A stretch of DNA of 64,000 nt. It comes from Stromatinia cepivora. Its lineage: Eukaryota > Ascomycota > Leotiomycetes > Helotiales > Sclerotiniaceae. The notes under the pieces were generated by a model. That model did no database searches. It had not been told where the DNA came from and saw nothing but the letters and a program-made list of their open reading frames with translations. A program made the position numbers and the translations under genes. The DNA lies in NCBI GenBank assembly GCA_014898415.1, contig RCTD01000023.1:62001-126000 (forward strand). Reading direction: 5' to 3'. Below are positions 44,826 to 57,221 of the stretch, in pieces. How positions within the stretch are numbered: position 1 is the stretch's first letter; each line of letters opens with the position of its first letter.

Positions 44826-46086
44826 GTATCAAATTTTTGTAGGAACCAAATTAGAGTTTTTCGTGCGATGTCGGTGTCCACTCGATACCAGGCTAGACTG
44901 CGGGAGGAGGATTCGCAGCTTGGTCTGTCATGGAGTGCCTAAAGTAGGGCCTCTGCACTCGGATTTAGCCCGAATCGTACCTTCGCTGTGTTGGACATGC
45001 GTAGATGGAAAAAGTAAGTTTCCTATTTCTGCCCCTATTCAGAAGAATCCGAGCAAGTTTTCGAGGATCGTGGTTTATTATCTAGCCAACCTATATGGAT
45101 CCTCTCCGTCCGGCCGCCGCATTGCTCGGACGATCACAACTTTTATTTAACTTTTGTTTTGTAAAGTGGGGTTTAAAGCATTACGGGGTCAGAAAAAAAG
45201 TGAGTTCCAGAGTTCAAAGAGACGGGTGATTCCCAGATCGAGGAAAAATACCTTGACCAGGGTTCCATCTCTGTTCGTCAAGTCATCATATCGGACACGG
45301 TCGATGATCATACTATTCTGAAAGTCGAAGAGCGAATGGTATTGATGGATCAGTATTGCAAATGAATTCATCGTCTAACGCAAGCTTGAAGGCTGTGGCT
45401 GCACGTTCCAGCGTATATACATTTTTCACGCAGCGACGCCCGATAATCCGATTCTGGGAACGTACTCACATAAGCGTTGCACCATAATCTGAGCTTCTCC
45501 ATATCAATTTTAAAGTCCTGCTGCGGCGTGGCAAATTTTTGCTGGTGCAGATACTGTTAAAAGAAGACGGCTGCTCCAATACAGTATCAGTACTTCACAA
45601 TTCATTTACCTGCAGAGTCACAGCTCTGGCTGGCTACGCCATTGACATAGTAATGGTATGCTCTTGCTCTCTTCCTGTATCACCAATATGACTGCATCGT
45701 ACAGGGCCAACAATTGGATGAAGAAAGGCGTAATTTCTAGACCGTATAGAACATGGGCGCCCACCCTCACCCACCAATATCTTTGCATATATCTAGCGAT
45801 TTTGTTTCTCATTCTTGACGATTCTGATCATGTTTCATCCAACATGGGTTTTATAGCAACCGTCCTTGAAAAAATAAAATCGTGCCGGTGTTGATTGCTC
45901 TGCTCGCGGTACAATAACTACCCTTCCCTTTGAAAGACCACACACAGCTGATGTATAGAAGTACCCCTGTAATCTCCCATTAAAAATGTCTATTTCCACC
46001 ATCCCCCGGATTTCCAGGCCCTAAGTTTTGGGCTTCTTCACGAACCTCTCATATAGAACCTTCTCACAGTACAGCTCCCGAGACGA
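44826..46086. other. Sequence between the HET and P450 relics
   Basis: Several short frames (44863-45150, 45658-45894 and their complements) but no recognisable family. It may contain unrecognisable remains of either neighbour. Confidence 0.35.
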
Positions 46087-47464
46087 ATGAAAGAATTCCG
46101 TGAAACCTATGGAGAATTCTACAGTCTCGCTCCAGATGAATTCTCATTCGCCGACGAGCAAGCTTGGAACAACATAAACCTTCCGTCGAGGCCACAAGCA
46201 TGCTAGAAGAAACAAGGTTTGGTATATTGGGTGGGAAATATCTCTGAAAAGTCAGTTGAGCAACGATTGCTAATTATCTTAGCACTGAAGAATCAAGCTG
46301 ATAATCTCACTGCGATGATTGACTTTAAATTCCATACTCGCGATACTCGTGTTCGAGGACTGCTAAGCAATTCTTTCACCGATGAAGCTCTGTGCACACA
46401 ACACCCACTGATCTAATCTCATGCTGAAATGATCTCCAAAATCAAAGAATCTGCCGAGAAGTCTGAGAACCTGATGAAAGGTGCTTGGATCAATATTACA
46501 GGCTTTTCGAACTTCTTCACAATGGACAACATCAGGACCTGGCATTGGAGCATCATTTGGCTACCCCGAGAAGAGAGAATATCATCATTAGGTCTGCACG
46601 CTGTTCAGCTATCTCAAGGGCACGTCGATTGCCGCGGGCCCACGATTGAATTTCTGTTCCAGAAACTGATCCCTAGGATACGTCATAAAGGAGCAGAAAA
46701 GCTTTGCGCCCATGCAGAAAGAATAATAAATCGCTACTTGGATACGAAAACTGATCGCCTAGAGGTCAAGACTCCTTTCATGAGAAAAAATATCAACTTT
46801 GGGCATATGTCCCGCGGGAAATCGTATCCACGTTCAATTTCATCATCGTAGGTCGCCCAGAAATTCAGCAACAGCGATGACTGGTATATTTAATCACCTA
46901 ACCAAAAATAAAAACAAGCGAATCCTCGAACTATTTTGCAATGACATCAGAAAAAAGTTGGAGGAGAAGGACGTTACTATAGATGCGATTCAGGATACTC
47001 CGACACTATATCTGGAAGCTATGCTCAACGAGAGCCCGAGAATATGCAATCCGCGTGTAGTTCCCGAAGATGAGGATAATTACAGTGGAATATTCCCCCC
47101 AGGAGATGTGCGTACTTGCAAATCCCAAAAACAAAGATTCGTGCATCCTAGCGTTCCAGGAGACACGTCTATCAGTCCGAAAATTCGCGACAAATCGCCC
47201 CCAGAAGACCTTCGCCTATCTGAACGAATTTTATTCCTGAACACTGGTTACCAAAAGACCAGCAACCGGCAAGATATGCCAATGATCAGTTCTCGGCTAT
47301 AGCTAACAAGTCCTTTAGTGTTGAATTACATAGCTACCTTGGGAGACCTCTTGCATGGAAAGAGATGCGTCTCGCTGTCATTAGACTCCTATGGACGTTC
47401 GATCTTTCTGTTGAGGGGGGGCATGCAGTCGATTTTGAGGAGTTTCCGGTGATAATGATGTGAT
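46087..47464 (+). pseudogene. Decayed cytochrome P450 gene
   Basis: P450 landmarks appear in order on the plus strand. These are the N-terminal MKEFRETYGEFYSLAPDEFS, a helix-C region RVRGLLSNSFTDEALCTQHP, an I-helix-like AMTGIFNHLTKNKNKRI, the ExxR motif in LNESPRICNPRVVPEDE and the post-heme helix LAWKEMRLAVIRLLWTFDLS. The frame is broken by TAG 46204-46206, TAA 46414-46416, shifts around 46820 and 46855, and TAG 47300-47302. The heme loop reads FSVELHSYLGR, where the family has FSxGxRxCxGR. The heme-ligand Cys is therefore Tyr (47335-47337), and the conserved Gly and Arg are also lost. It cannot make a functional P450. The original substrate is unknown. Confidence 0.85.
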
Positions 47465-48094
47465 CATTCAAGGAGCAGCTATCAACTTGAGAGTTAAGGT
47501 TAGACCTGGCATCTAGCAGCGAGCCCGATAGAGGCGTTGGGTAAAAGTGCTCATGGACTGTACGTACGCTTTGAATTATTGGTTCAGCTGCCAGTGTCAG
47601 CGAGTTGAGGAAGTAGTTAGGACGGGGAGTGAAATGAATGAAGGATGTTGAAGCAGCGCGTTGGTGAAATTCATCATGGTTGGATACTTTTAAAGTATAT
47701 ACCTAGTAATTATTGAGTTTAGATGAAGCGAGATTTGTTTTGACAGGAAAATATCGAGGAGAGATGAGTAGTATTTGTTAATGTATACTATGTTGAAGCT
47801 TTCATTTTTCACCAATTCAGACCGATACCGCAAATATTCCCTCAAGAACCGAATTGCCGATACCAAAATATGTTTATTTACTTCCTCCCGCATGTGTCAT
47901 TTCAATTAATCCCGCCCGAGCAACAGCTAATTTTGTGTCCTCCCCCTTCCATTCATTCATCCACGCACGATATCAATTTCTCCCAGTCCATTCAATGGCT
48001 CTCCAGCTTCACGTCCCTCCAACCCTTCACTTCACATCCTCCTAACCCTATTCACGATCCTACCTAACCCAACATCATACCCCCCCTTACCCCT
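47465..48094. other. Intergenic region after the P450 relic
   Basis: No gene recognised. A Pro/His-coding CT-rich patch lies at 47930-48090, adjacent to the next gene's 3' end. Confidence 0.4.
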
Positions 48095-48448
48095 CTACAT
48101 CTTCCTATTCTCCCCATCCTCATAACTATACCCCAATCCCGCCACTCCCACATCATTCTTCCATTCCTCCTTCTTCAATCCCGCTTCCACATGTAATCTC
48201 TTTAAGTCCTGCTGATTCCAACTTTGATTTCTGACGAGATTTGGTTTCCACGTTTCGATTGAGGATTGTAGGGGTTCGCCGAGGGAATTGCGGCGGCCGT
48301 CCGGGATGGATACTTTGGTTTCGGTGGATTGAGAAGCTGTGGTGTTGGGGGTGGGTTTAGAGTGATGGGGGAGGGAGCCTTCGTCGTGGTAGGTAGGATT
48401 GGTTTGGGGTAGTGTGGTTGATGTGGATGTGGATGTGGTGGATGCCAT
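48095..48448 (-). CDS. Small conserved-looking fungal protein, unknown function
   Basis: A single-exon gene of 117 aa from ATG 48448. The first ~50 residues are Ser/Thr-rich and disordered (MASTTSTSTSTTLPQTNP). A denser core follows: GRRNSLGEPLQSSIETWKPN then RNQSWNQQDLKRLHVEAGL. The RRNSLGEPL and RNQSW(N/S)xxDxKR wording recalls small ascomycete proteins of unknown function and contains a likely basophilic kinase site (RRNS). There is no signal peptide or TM segment. The function is not known. Confidence 0.65.
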   Translation of the reverse strand: MASTTSTSTSTTLPQTNPTYHDEGSLPHHSKPTPNTTASQSTETKVSIPDGRRNSLGEPLQSSIETWKPNLVRNQSWNQQDLKRLHVEAGLKKEEWKNDVGVAGLGYSYEDGENRKM

Positions 48449-49942
48449 GTTGATGGAGGTTTTAGTATGCGTTGAGGCTACTCAAGAGGTAGATGAATAG
48501 ATGGAAGCCTTTTTGCAATTTGCTGTTCGAGAGAGACCGATCAAAAGGTATTTGATCAGAGGAAGGAATGGCTTTATTTGCAGATGAATGCGAGATGCAG
48601 GATCGAAACTGAGAAAATACCAGAATAGCTTTCTCCGCAATATTTCCAATTGCTCGTGTGACGTCAATACCCGCAGAAGAAAACTATGGAAACACGGAAA
48701 CTGCAATGGACTTTTGAGCTTTTAAGTTATGGTGCTTGTAGTTGTAATGTTTCTCTTTTGAATGGAAAGAATTTCAAAGAATATATGTTAAATCAACATA
48801 AGTATCTCCCACAAATCGTATGACTAACTCTTCAAAATCATGAGATTTCACTTACCCACTAACTAGTAATAAGGTAAGATCGAATTCATATACCTGTTTC
48901 CTGTTTCCCTTTGTCTTCACTATCAATGAGTGAGCATAACTATGGCCTTATAAGGCAAGAATGATCTATGAATGACGACCCTCAGATTCCAACCACCAAA
49001 GATATCTACTCTTCACCCTTACCCCTCTTTCCCAACCCATCCCATCATACAAACATAAATCCGAATCCAATCAAAAGCGTAAAAGAACAGGATACCTATA
49101 CGAGGGAAGAACTTCCCCATCCATGCAAACCCATCGATACATCACCTAGCGCAAAAGTGGTATGACATGTCGTCTTCTCTTCTCAAACATGTGCTTTTCG
49201 TCCTTTCCCCCTTAGAGAACAAGTTTGACATCACTTCACTTCCTGGTTGTACGAAGTCCGGGTTCAATTGGAGGCACGTGTACTAGTCTAATGCGGGGTC
49301 GCTTAACCTTATTCTGCGGAACAATTCGAAACAATTCACTGATAAGATTTTAATTTCTTATCGCCACTTTAATCACTCACTGCCACAACAACCCTTGCGA
49401 CCTTTTGGAATTATATTTATTGTGCCTCTCTCTCACTCATTGTCGCAAACCATATTACTATATCAACATCCTCATATTTCATTATATCTCATCAGAAATC
49501 AATATGCTGGTACTTCCTCTAACTGCGCCATTCACCTGCGACAACGGGAAGAACTTCATAAATGCTTTTTTGATATGTTTTTACTATGCGACAACCTCGT
49601 CTGAAAGACTTCAAGTTACTTTTATCTCTCGATGTGCTGAACCGAATAGGGCTGCCTCGAAAGTTATGTAACCGGCAGAATACAAACGCGAAATAATTAA
49701 CTGACGCCTCGCTATGCAAATAAAAAGGGTATGAGGGACCTGAAAATAGCCTGATATCATCCATCATCGTATACAAACAGTTTTTTTGTCGTTATGTAAC
49801 CTAACCATACCGCTACACGACCGTCGTGAAAGTCGTTTATCTTACATCTGGTGAATCGATGTTGAAGTTGTGAAGCATATGCGACTCACGAAATTCGATT
49901 CTTTCCTTGAGCGAAACCTCAAGTCATCTCTCTACAGCACAT
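48449..49942. other. Gene-free region
   Basis: AT-rich. Upstream half holds the promoter of the 117-aa gene. The frames at 48482-48706, 48968-49165 and 49395-49776 are not protein-like. No RNA gene recognised. Confidence 0.45.
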
Positions 49943-51540
49943 CTATGGAGTTCGTGGACGCTTCCAATAATATTGCTGCGCAAGAGTTAGATATATGTAC
50001 GTATGGTCAACTGATGGATGTATCTTACCTTATGTTGCTTTCTACAGTTCCTCAAACTGGGTTTCCTCAATCCTTCCTGGACTGTCTCCTTCCTTGATTG
50101 ATCGGTATCTTCATCTGGGATGTAGTAATATTCACTCTCAAGTGGCTTTCCGGCAGCGTCCTTGCCCTCTCTATGAATTTCGCCTATGAACGATGTCCTA
50201 TTCAGCATCTTTCGGAGATCTTCCTTTGTAAGGCCCTTATTTTCCTGTTTCGAAGGACTAATACCTCTGAGGTTGGATGGAAGGTTTCTAAGGATAGTTG
50301 ACAATGGCATGGACTGAAGACGAGAATAGGCAAGTTGATTCGCTACATGGTTAATGACAGGAGTAACAGCACCCTCATCAGTGGAGCTGGAGCTTGATCG
50401 TTTCTCAGGAGATGCCTTAGACTTGTGATCATCACGGCCACGAGCTTCTGGGGGATGGCCAGCTGTGAATTGGGCCATTCTCGAGGACAGATTTGCACCA
50501 AAAGGACCAAAGGAGTGAACAATGGGATCGTTTTCTTCATCAGGGTCTTCATCTGGCTCACTCGACTCACTCTCTTGACTAGCTGGGAATGATGCATTGA
50601 ATGATGTTGCAGCAACTGTCGGTGAGTATGCTGGTTCAGGATCTTTAGACTCAGTAACTGGAGCGGGCTCTGCTTTATCTTCATATACTTGAATGAAGGT
50701 CTTTTCTGCATCATCAGAAAATAGGTTGGCCAAATTGGCAGATGAAAGGGTTTGGCGAGCAGGTGTTGGTGATACCGGCGACGAAGGGCGTTCAACACGA
50801 CGAATTGGACTGGAATGAATAATGTCACCCTGTGCAGTAACGGCAGTAACCTTACCCCTAGGAGAACTATCCTCACTCCACGAAGGAACTTCTGTTGGAG
50901 CAGACGAATCAAGATGATCACCTTGTGGCCAAGCAACCAGGACCCTTGCATCTTGAACGTCCAACATGATCTCAGCATTTTCCGTTTCTGAGGTGAAACT
51001 ATCCCCCTTTGCCAACTCCCATGCTCGACCTTGACAATGTAGCTTCACTCCATTCCACCCACAACAGATAATCTCAATTTTATTCGACTCGAGTGGGATT
51101 GTTGCAGCAATATATCGAGCTTTGATATGGACACGAGAGATGAGACGATTGGCAGATAATTGATAGTGTGAGGAGTTGCTGGATCTACCCATGAGAATAG
51201 ATTCTCCATCTTCAGAAAGAGTGATTGTTGGCACAGCCGAAAGAGGAGCTCTTTCAATGGAGGATCGAGTTCGATGGAGACCGGCCCGAGCGTGTACCCC
51301 TGGAGGAGAGGATGAAAGGATACCAGTTGTGGAGGTAGGAATTGGAGTGGGATACTTGTAAGACGATTCGAATGCAGATGGGGAAGTACGAATCCTCTTA
51401 GTGTTACGTCCTGGTAGACTCGGTGAGGAAGAGGGAAGTGGCTCGAAGGGTGGAAGTAAGGTTGGTGCAGGACGCTTTGTACCGGCCATGGTTGGCAAGG
51501 TAGGTTGAGCCTTAATCTTGCTTGGTGAAGAGTCCATCAT
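49943..51540 (-). CDS. FHA-domain nuclear protein (Tos4/Plm2-like)
   Basis: Exons 51540-50029 and 49975-49943, with a 53-bp intron (GTAAGA...GCGCAG), give 514 aa. The tiny last exon encodes QYYWKRPRTP, completing RNCRKQHK. An FHA domain lies at about residues 125-225, with LMGRSS then HYQLSANRLISRVHIKARYI and GWNGVKLHCQGRAWELAKGD. It has the GR and SxxH features used for phosphothreonine binding. The N-terminus and middle are Ser/Pro-rich, with acidic EPDEDPDEENDP. The conserved C-terminal block reads FIGEIHREGKDAAGKPLESE. FHA proteins of this layout in yeast (Tos4, Plm2) bind chromatin in G1/S control; equivalence is inferred. ATG 51540 is the first Met after a non-ATG frame start. Confidence 0.85.
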
Positions 51541-53477
51541 GATAGATGTCCCTTTGATCACAAATGATGAAAGGTTAAAAAGGAATTTTTCCTCAAAGTG
51601 GATATCTCAGACCGCGACGTAAACGCGGTGGGTGAGTTGAGATTCTAACGCGAGGCTCATAGGATTTTCAGAGATGCCGAGGACTGAAAGAAGACTTTTG
51701 GAAGAAAGTATTTGGTGAAACCGAAATCAAAGAATTGCCAATCTATGAAAGGGAATCAAAAGATTGTAAAAGGAAGAGACTGGGTTTTGTATGGGGCCTC
51801 CGACCAGGTCTCTGGTTTAGAGGTGGAGGATCGGGAAGGTTGAAGAAGAAGGTTAAGAAAGTTCCCAGACCCATCGGGACCAGACGCGACCCGCGTTGGA
51901 GTCTAAAAATGTTCATTGGCCGCTTTAAAAAATTATGAATTATGAATTATGAATGAAATGAATGAATTCTAAGGTTACCATTTCTGCCATTTTTCACAAA
52001 AATCAATACTTAGAAATTAGGTATGACGTTAAATATAAATCTGTACTGAGAAAAAAGAAGTGAATTTTAAATGATGAGGTTTATTTTTAAACGTTTCATT
52101 CACTCATGAAGAAATGAATGACTTTGATATACGAGTACTGGGTACTTTCTTTCATTATTTGACAAGTACACATGTTCTTCACCTCCACTTCAAGTATAAC
52201 GTAACTTTACCAAAGCTCATTTTCATATATCACTAAACTAACAACTCACTTTTTCTATATACTAAGTATGTATCTAGTATCTAGTACTTAGGTCGTAAGA
52301 CTTACATAAACTCAAACTCCAATACTCTCGAGCCCATTTCAAAGATATAAAGTAAGTGTACACCGAGTAGGTTTATAATTGTTTATAAGACTTACAATAT
52401 ACGCATACTAGGTACGCATTCATAACTTTTTATACTTCAGGTCTAATTCCTCATTTCTCATTTCTCCCATTCAATCCATCCCATTCAATCCATCCCATCC
52501 CCCACCATACACGCGACACATAACCCAGTTCCAGCCTCCTCAACACATTCGTTTTGTACTCGTGCTTCGTGCTTTGTGCGTTCCAAACGCGATATGATTG
52601 ATATGCCTGATTTTTACGCGCTGATTTGATTGAAACATTTTGATTGATGGGTTGTGAATGAAAGCAAGCTACTAGGTGACAAAGTACAAGCTGAGCTATT
52701 GTATTTATATTATATTATGTCAGAGCATATATGTTTCCGACGTGTGAATCATAGCAAGTTAGCCGGTGTAAGTGAAGACAAGTTAAGGTAAAGGTTTCTT
52801 CTTCATGATGACTGCAGATTTCGTATACACTTAATTACTTGATTCATGCATTCATGTCACTTGGTATGCTGCTGAGTTTCTAGTTTTGAGAAGGAAGGTT
52901 GAGATGAGTGAAGGCGGTGTGAGGTTTTGGCGGTGATCAAAATGAATGAATGGATAGGTGGAATTTCATAGGTGTACAATGCATAACTCGGCTAAAGGAA
53001 GGGGATTTGAGAGGTTGGTTTGGCTGAGGGGGGGTGGATTGTATATTTGTCATCGTTATAAGTAGATTGATTACACAAATAAGACCTTATTTCTGGTAGG
53101 AATGAATCTATTCAGAAGTTTAGAAATTCATTTCATTTCATTCTCGTTAATTGTACAAAGCAGCTTCATAAATCCTTATCGTAATCGCCTAGCCTTGCAT
53201 AATGTAGCCTTACGATAAGGTACGGCGAGCGAGAAGCTGCCTAAACGCATTTTTATAGCCTCATCGGAGAAATTCTCATTAAAATTCCGACGGCAAAGAA
53301 ATTTATTTATCAAAATCAAATCGCAAAAATTCTTATCGTAAGAAGCTTTCGAGATTTGTACATAACTCTTTTAAGCAGCGACAAGGAAGAATTGACTCTG
53401 CGCATTCTTTCATTTCTTCAAAATTATAAATCGCCAATTCAAAGAGAATCTATCATTCAATCAAAAAGTTCTGAATA
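51541..53477. other. Gene-free region between divergent genes
   Basis: About 1.9 kb. Holds the promoters of the FHA gene (left) and the L1-domain gene (right). ATGAATTATGAAT-type short repeats occur at 51934-51965 and CATTCAATCCATCC at 52465-52500. No gene recognised. Confidence 0.45.
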
Positions 53478-54725
53478 ATGGCACCTAAATCTACTACCTT
53501 GACCACAAAGGTCGAGAGTGGTTCGCCATATCAACTTGATCATGATCAGGTATTTTTTCATTCTTCACTCTCGACCCAGTTGACCCCTAACTCACACATG
53601 ATAATAGGTATTGAAAGCATCTACTGCACTCCTCAAACATATCTCTAGCACCGAGGCCGAAAAAGCCAAAAAAGCAGGCGCTCAAAACCTCCTCGCCGAA
53701 AACGACGATGACGATGCAGAATCCACTCCAGTTTGGCTGACCCTCACGACTAAAAAACACATCACCGACAAAACCAAGCTCAAGCCCGTCAAAGTGGCTG
53801 TCCCCCATTCCCTTAATACCTCTAGCACCACTTCGATCTGTCTGATCGTCGCCGACCCTCAACGAACCTACAAAGATATCGTTGCCTCCGCCGCCTTCCC
53901 CGCCGAACTCTCCAAGCGCATCACCAAAGTCGTCGGCGTCGACAAACTCAAGAAGAAATACAAGCAATATGAAGCGCAACGCAAATTATTCGCCGAACAT
54001 GATATCTTCGTTGCAGATGATAGAATTATTACTCTATTGCCCAAATTATTGGGGAAAAATTTCTACAAATCGACCACTAAACGTCCTATTCCCGTTTCTA
54101 TCCAAGCTGAAGCTCCTAAATCCGAGGGCAAGAGAATTGCAAGGGCTAAGGGGGAAGATGCACCAAAGTCAGCAGAGCCAAAGAAGATTGCGGCGGAGAT
54201 TGAAAAGGCTATTTCGAGTGCATTGCTTACGTTGAGTAGCTCGACGAATAGTGCGATTAGAATCGGGTATGCAAGTTGGGACGCGGCGAAGTTGGCGGAG
54301 AATCTGGAGGTGGTGGTTAATACTGTGATTGAGAAGTATATTCCTAAGAAATGGAGAGGAGTTCGAGCAATCCACGTTAAGGGACCAGAGACCATGGCGC
54401 TTCCCATCTGGTTGGCCGATGAATTGTGGGTTGAGGATGAAGATGTTTTGGACGAGAGTGTAGTTCGGGAGATTGAGGGGAGAGTTGCAGAGAAGAAGAA
54501 AAATAAAAGAGGAAGAGTAGGGGCATTGAGGGTAGCGAGGTGGAAGAAAAGGGAGGAGAGGAGAAGAAACAAAAGTTGTTGGAGAGTAATGATGATAAAT
54601 TGGACCAGGAAATTGCATTGAGGAAGGAAATATTGAAGAAACAAAAGGAGGATGCGGCGAAGGATTTGGATGCTATTCCCGTGGTGGTTAAAAAGACCAG
54701 GAAGACCAAGAAGGCTGTTGCTTAA
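53478..54725 (+). CDS. Ribosomal-L1-domain nucleolar protein (Cic1/Utp30/RSL1D1-like), C-terminal frameshift suspected
   Basis: Exon 1 53478-53549, 58-bp intron (GTATTT...AATAG), exon 2 from 53608. The L1 domain spans most of the protein (VWLTLTTKKHITDKTKLKP...HDIFVADDRIITLLPKLLGK...IRIGYASWDAAKLAENLEVV...IHVKGPE). The first frame stops at 54621 with an odd Arg/Trp tail (361 aa). The next frame continues from about 54505 as KRKSRGIEGSEVEEKGGEE then LLESNDDKLDQEIALRKEI and ends at 54725. That basic coiled-coil tail is what such proteins normally carry. One base is therefore probably missing in an A-rich tract near 54500-54515. The family acts in pre-rRNA processing in the nucleolus. Either a sequencing error or a real truncating mutation. 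Confidence 0.82.
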
Positions 54726-55300
54726 GTTCTGTTTCTGGGTTGAGGGCAAACCAAGGCCCGAGAAACACTTGATCCAAAGAGGAACGAGACCGGCGGAAAA
54801 GAAAAGAAAAGTTAGACAAATGTCGCATCAGGACCCGTCGAATGAAGGACTAAAAGGCGTTTTGGAGTAAAAAGTATATCTTTTTACGTTTGCATGCATG
54901 TGTGTAAGTAATAGCGAGAAAAAACTTCATTCGCGGATTACTTTTACTTGCACCTATACTGGGCATTGCCAACGAGCCGTGGAGTAGATAGATCATTGTA
55001 ATAAAAAGAAATCTTGTTGTAATGGATTGAATATCTGCATGTCTCTGTTGAATATGAGGTTTAAGTGATGGCTACTTGCGAAAGGGGGAAGAAGGGTTCC
55101 ATCCTGTTGTTTAATAAACTATTATCCTAAGAATTAGGCAATCCCTCAAGTAAGACCGTAGAAATAAACGCCCGCATTCCCGTAAACCTACGCCCGGTAT
55201 CTAAAACTACAAATGACGTCCGTCACCGGCTCCATAACCCAGTCGCAATCCTACAACAAATCAATCTGATCCAGCCTAACCCTAATGCAACCGAGCCCCT
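54726..55300. other. Intergenic region between convergent genes
   Basis: 3' flanks of the L1-domain gene and the thioesterase gene. Nothing recognised. Confidence 0.5.
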
Positions 55301-56449
55301 TTACAACTCTTCCTCATGTCCTTTCCACTCAATTTCCTTCTTGCCAAACTTTTTCCCTACTGGTCCAAAATACTCCTTGAAAGCCTTCTCCAACATCTCT
55401 TCGCCTAACGTCATATGGCCTCCTGGAATCGTTTTGAATACCAATTTTCCAGCTTCATCCAGGGTCTTCAAACCTATCCAATCTTCTTTATAAATAGCTC
55501 TTTCTTTTAGTGGTGTAATTTCCGTCCCGTTAACTTCAGCCCACCATCCGCTTTCCTTGGGGATCACCGTTGTGTCGTCTTCGAAGACGTACATTACGAA
55601 TCGCTCCAATTTTTCCATGTTGGATTTATATGTTTCATTTTTAAGTACGCGCTCATTATTGATGTCAGCGAGGAAATTGGAAGATTCGAGATACGGATCT
55701 AGGTTTTCGGGGTCTCGGAAGTATTGGGCGGGTACGAGACGGGATTGGACGAAGGTGGACCAGGTATTGGCGCGGAGAAGGGTTTGAGCGCCGCGACAGA
55801 GGAAATCGGCCGGAGCGCAGCCTTGGAAGGATGAAATGCCGTTATGTTGGGAGCCGAAAGTTAAGAGGGAACGGATGGGAGGTGCGTTGCAGCGGGAGAT
55901 GTAACCGCGGAGGAATTGGCCACCTTGGGAGAATCCGATTGCGTCACGGCGGGGGGCTGTAGAGAGAATAGGGTGGGAGGCGAGGTCTTCACAGACTTTT
56001 TCGATCTGGACTTGGATAGAGGGTTAGTATAGAAATATCTGAGGGAACTAAGGGATTCGCTCACGAGTGAGATTTCCAAAGAAGGTAGCCGTCCTATCTG
56101 CGGATGCATCATCATCAAGATGGATATTGTAAACAAAAGTTCCAGGATGAATAGCTTCAGCCAATGCACCAACTTGTGCGAGTCCTTCTGCCTTGTAGTT
56201 ATCACCAAGACCATGCCAGATAATCAAAGGTAGTGGAGTATCGTCTTCATCGTCGGATGATTTTGTGGTTTGGCGAGTCTTTCCCGACAAGGTGAGATTA
56301 AAAATACTTGGAAGAGGACTGTTCTTATCGTAGACAGTAGCATGTGCATCATTCGCAATAGGGAAGTCGAGAATGCTTTCGGGAAGAACGATAGCGTTGA
56401 TGAGAGCTGCGCTGCTGAGCAACGAGACGATTTTGGTAATGGGCGCCAT
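55301..56449 (-). CDS. Palmitoyl-protein thioesterase (PPT1-like)
   Basis: Exons 56449-56065 and 56010-55301, with a 54-bp intron (GTGAGC...CCAAG), give 364 aa. An N-terminal signal peptide (MAPITKIVSLLSSAALINAI) is followed by PLIIWHGLGDN, the oxyanion strand, and the nucleophile motif AIGFSQGGQFLRGY (Ser about 156). Then come FGSQHNGISS, an Asp-rich FEDDTTVIPKESGWW with the probable catalytic Asp, and the catalytic His in IPGGHMTLG. This is the PPT alpha/beta-hydrolase layout. The enzyme removes palmitate from cysteines of proteins, usually in the vacuole/lysosome. The insert KTRQTTKSSDDEDDTPL is a low-complexity loop. No damage seen. The start is unambiguous. Confidence 0.92.
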
Positions 56450-57221
56450 ATTGGTGAGCTTGGTGGCGGGTATAGAGGTTGAAGCTCTGCACGTAACAGT
56501 TTTGATGCTAACTAGTGTACGAAACCACCAGAAGCTGTTTTAGAATATTAAGTACTGTGATCCAATTTGATGGGGTGATATATTTCGTAGATAATGTCTG
56601 CTTGTTCAGCTGACGAAGATGTCTTTGTTGATGTCCCAGCTGAAGGTATTCATAGCCTCGAGACCGTCCCCACAGAGCTGCCTTAGGGAAAGATAGGTAA
56701 CTTGCTTACCGATTGATAATTCTGCCACATACAGGAAGAAAGTAAATCCGAACTATATCTATATCACCATCCGCTCTGTCTATGGGAATTAAACTGATAA
56801 CTTGCATCTTCGAACTTTCGCACTGTATCATCCCATCGATCAGAAAGTTAATGAACGAACTAGGAGACTTGGAAGTGGTGAACGAATCACATTCCCCGAA
56901 ATCAACGAGAATCGTGCCGAAAGAAAATTTACTATCAAAATCGATTTGCGACTCCGAAGACATTCGTTGAGCGCGTCGCTAGTTGCAGCGCTCAAGAGGT
57001 TCAGATCTGCGCGAGTTTGTCCAAGTTTCACATAATCAAACTTGGAGAGCTGCAAAGATACTACAACCGTTTGTCACTTTTTGCACCAAATTTGAGGCGA
57101 ATCCACAACAGACATTGACGGGAAACTGAACATAGATGTGAGGGGCACTTGGTCGACTTACTCTCAGACGCTTTCACCTATTGTTCCACATATCTTTCCA
57201 TTGATCCCGAATCCTCTTTCA
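56450..57221. other. Intergenic region between divergent genes
   Basis: Shared promoter region of the thioesterase and the cyclin gene. The frames at 56706-57055 lie opposite each other and are not protein-like. An in-frame ATG at 57138 could extend the cyclin by 28 residues. Confidence 0.45.
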
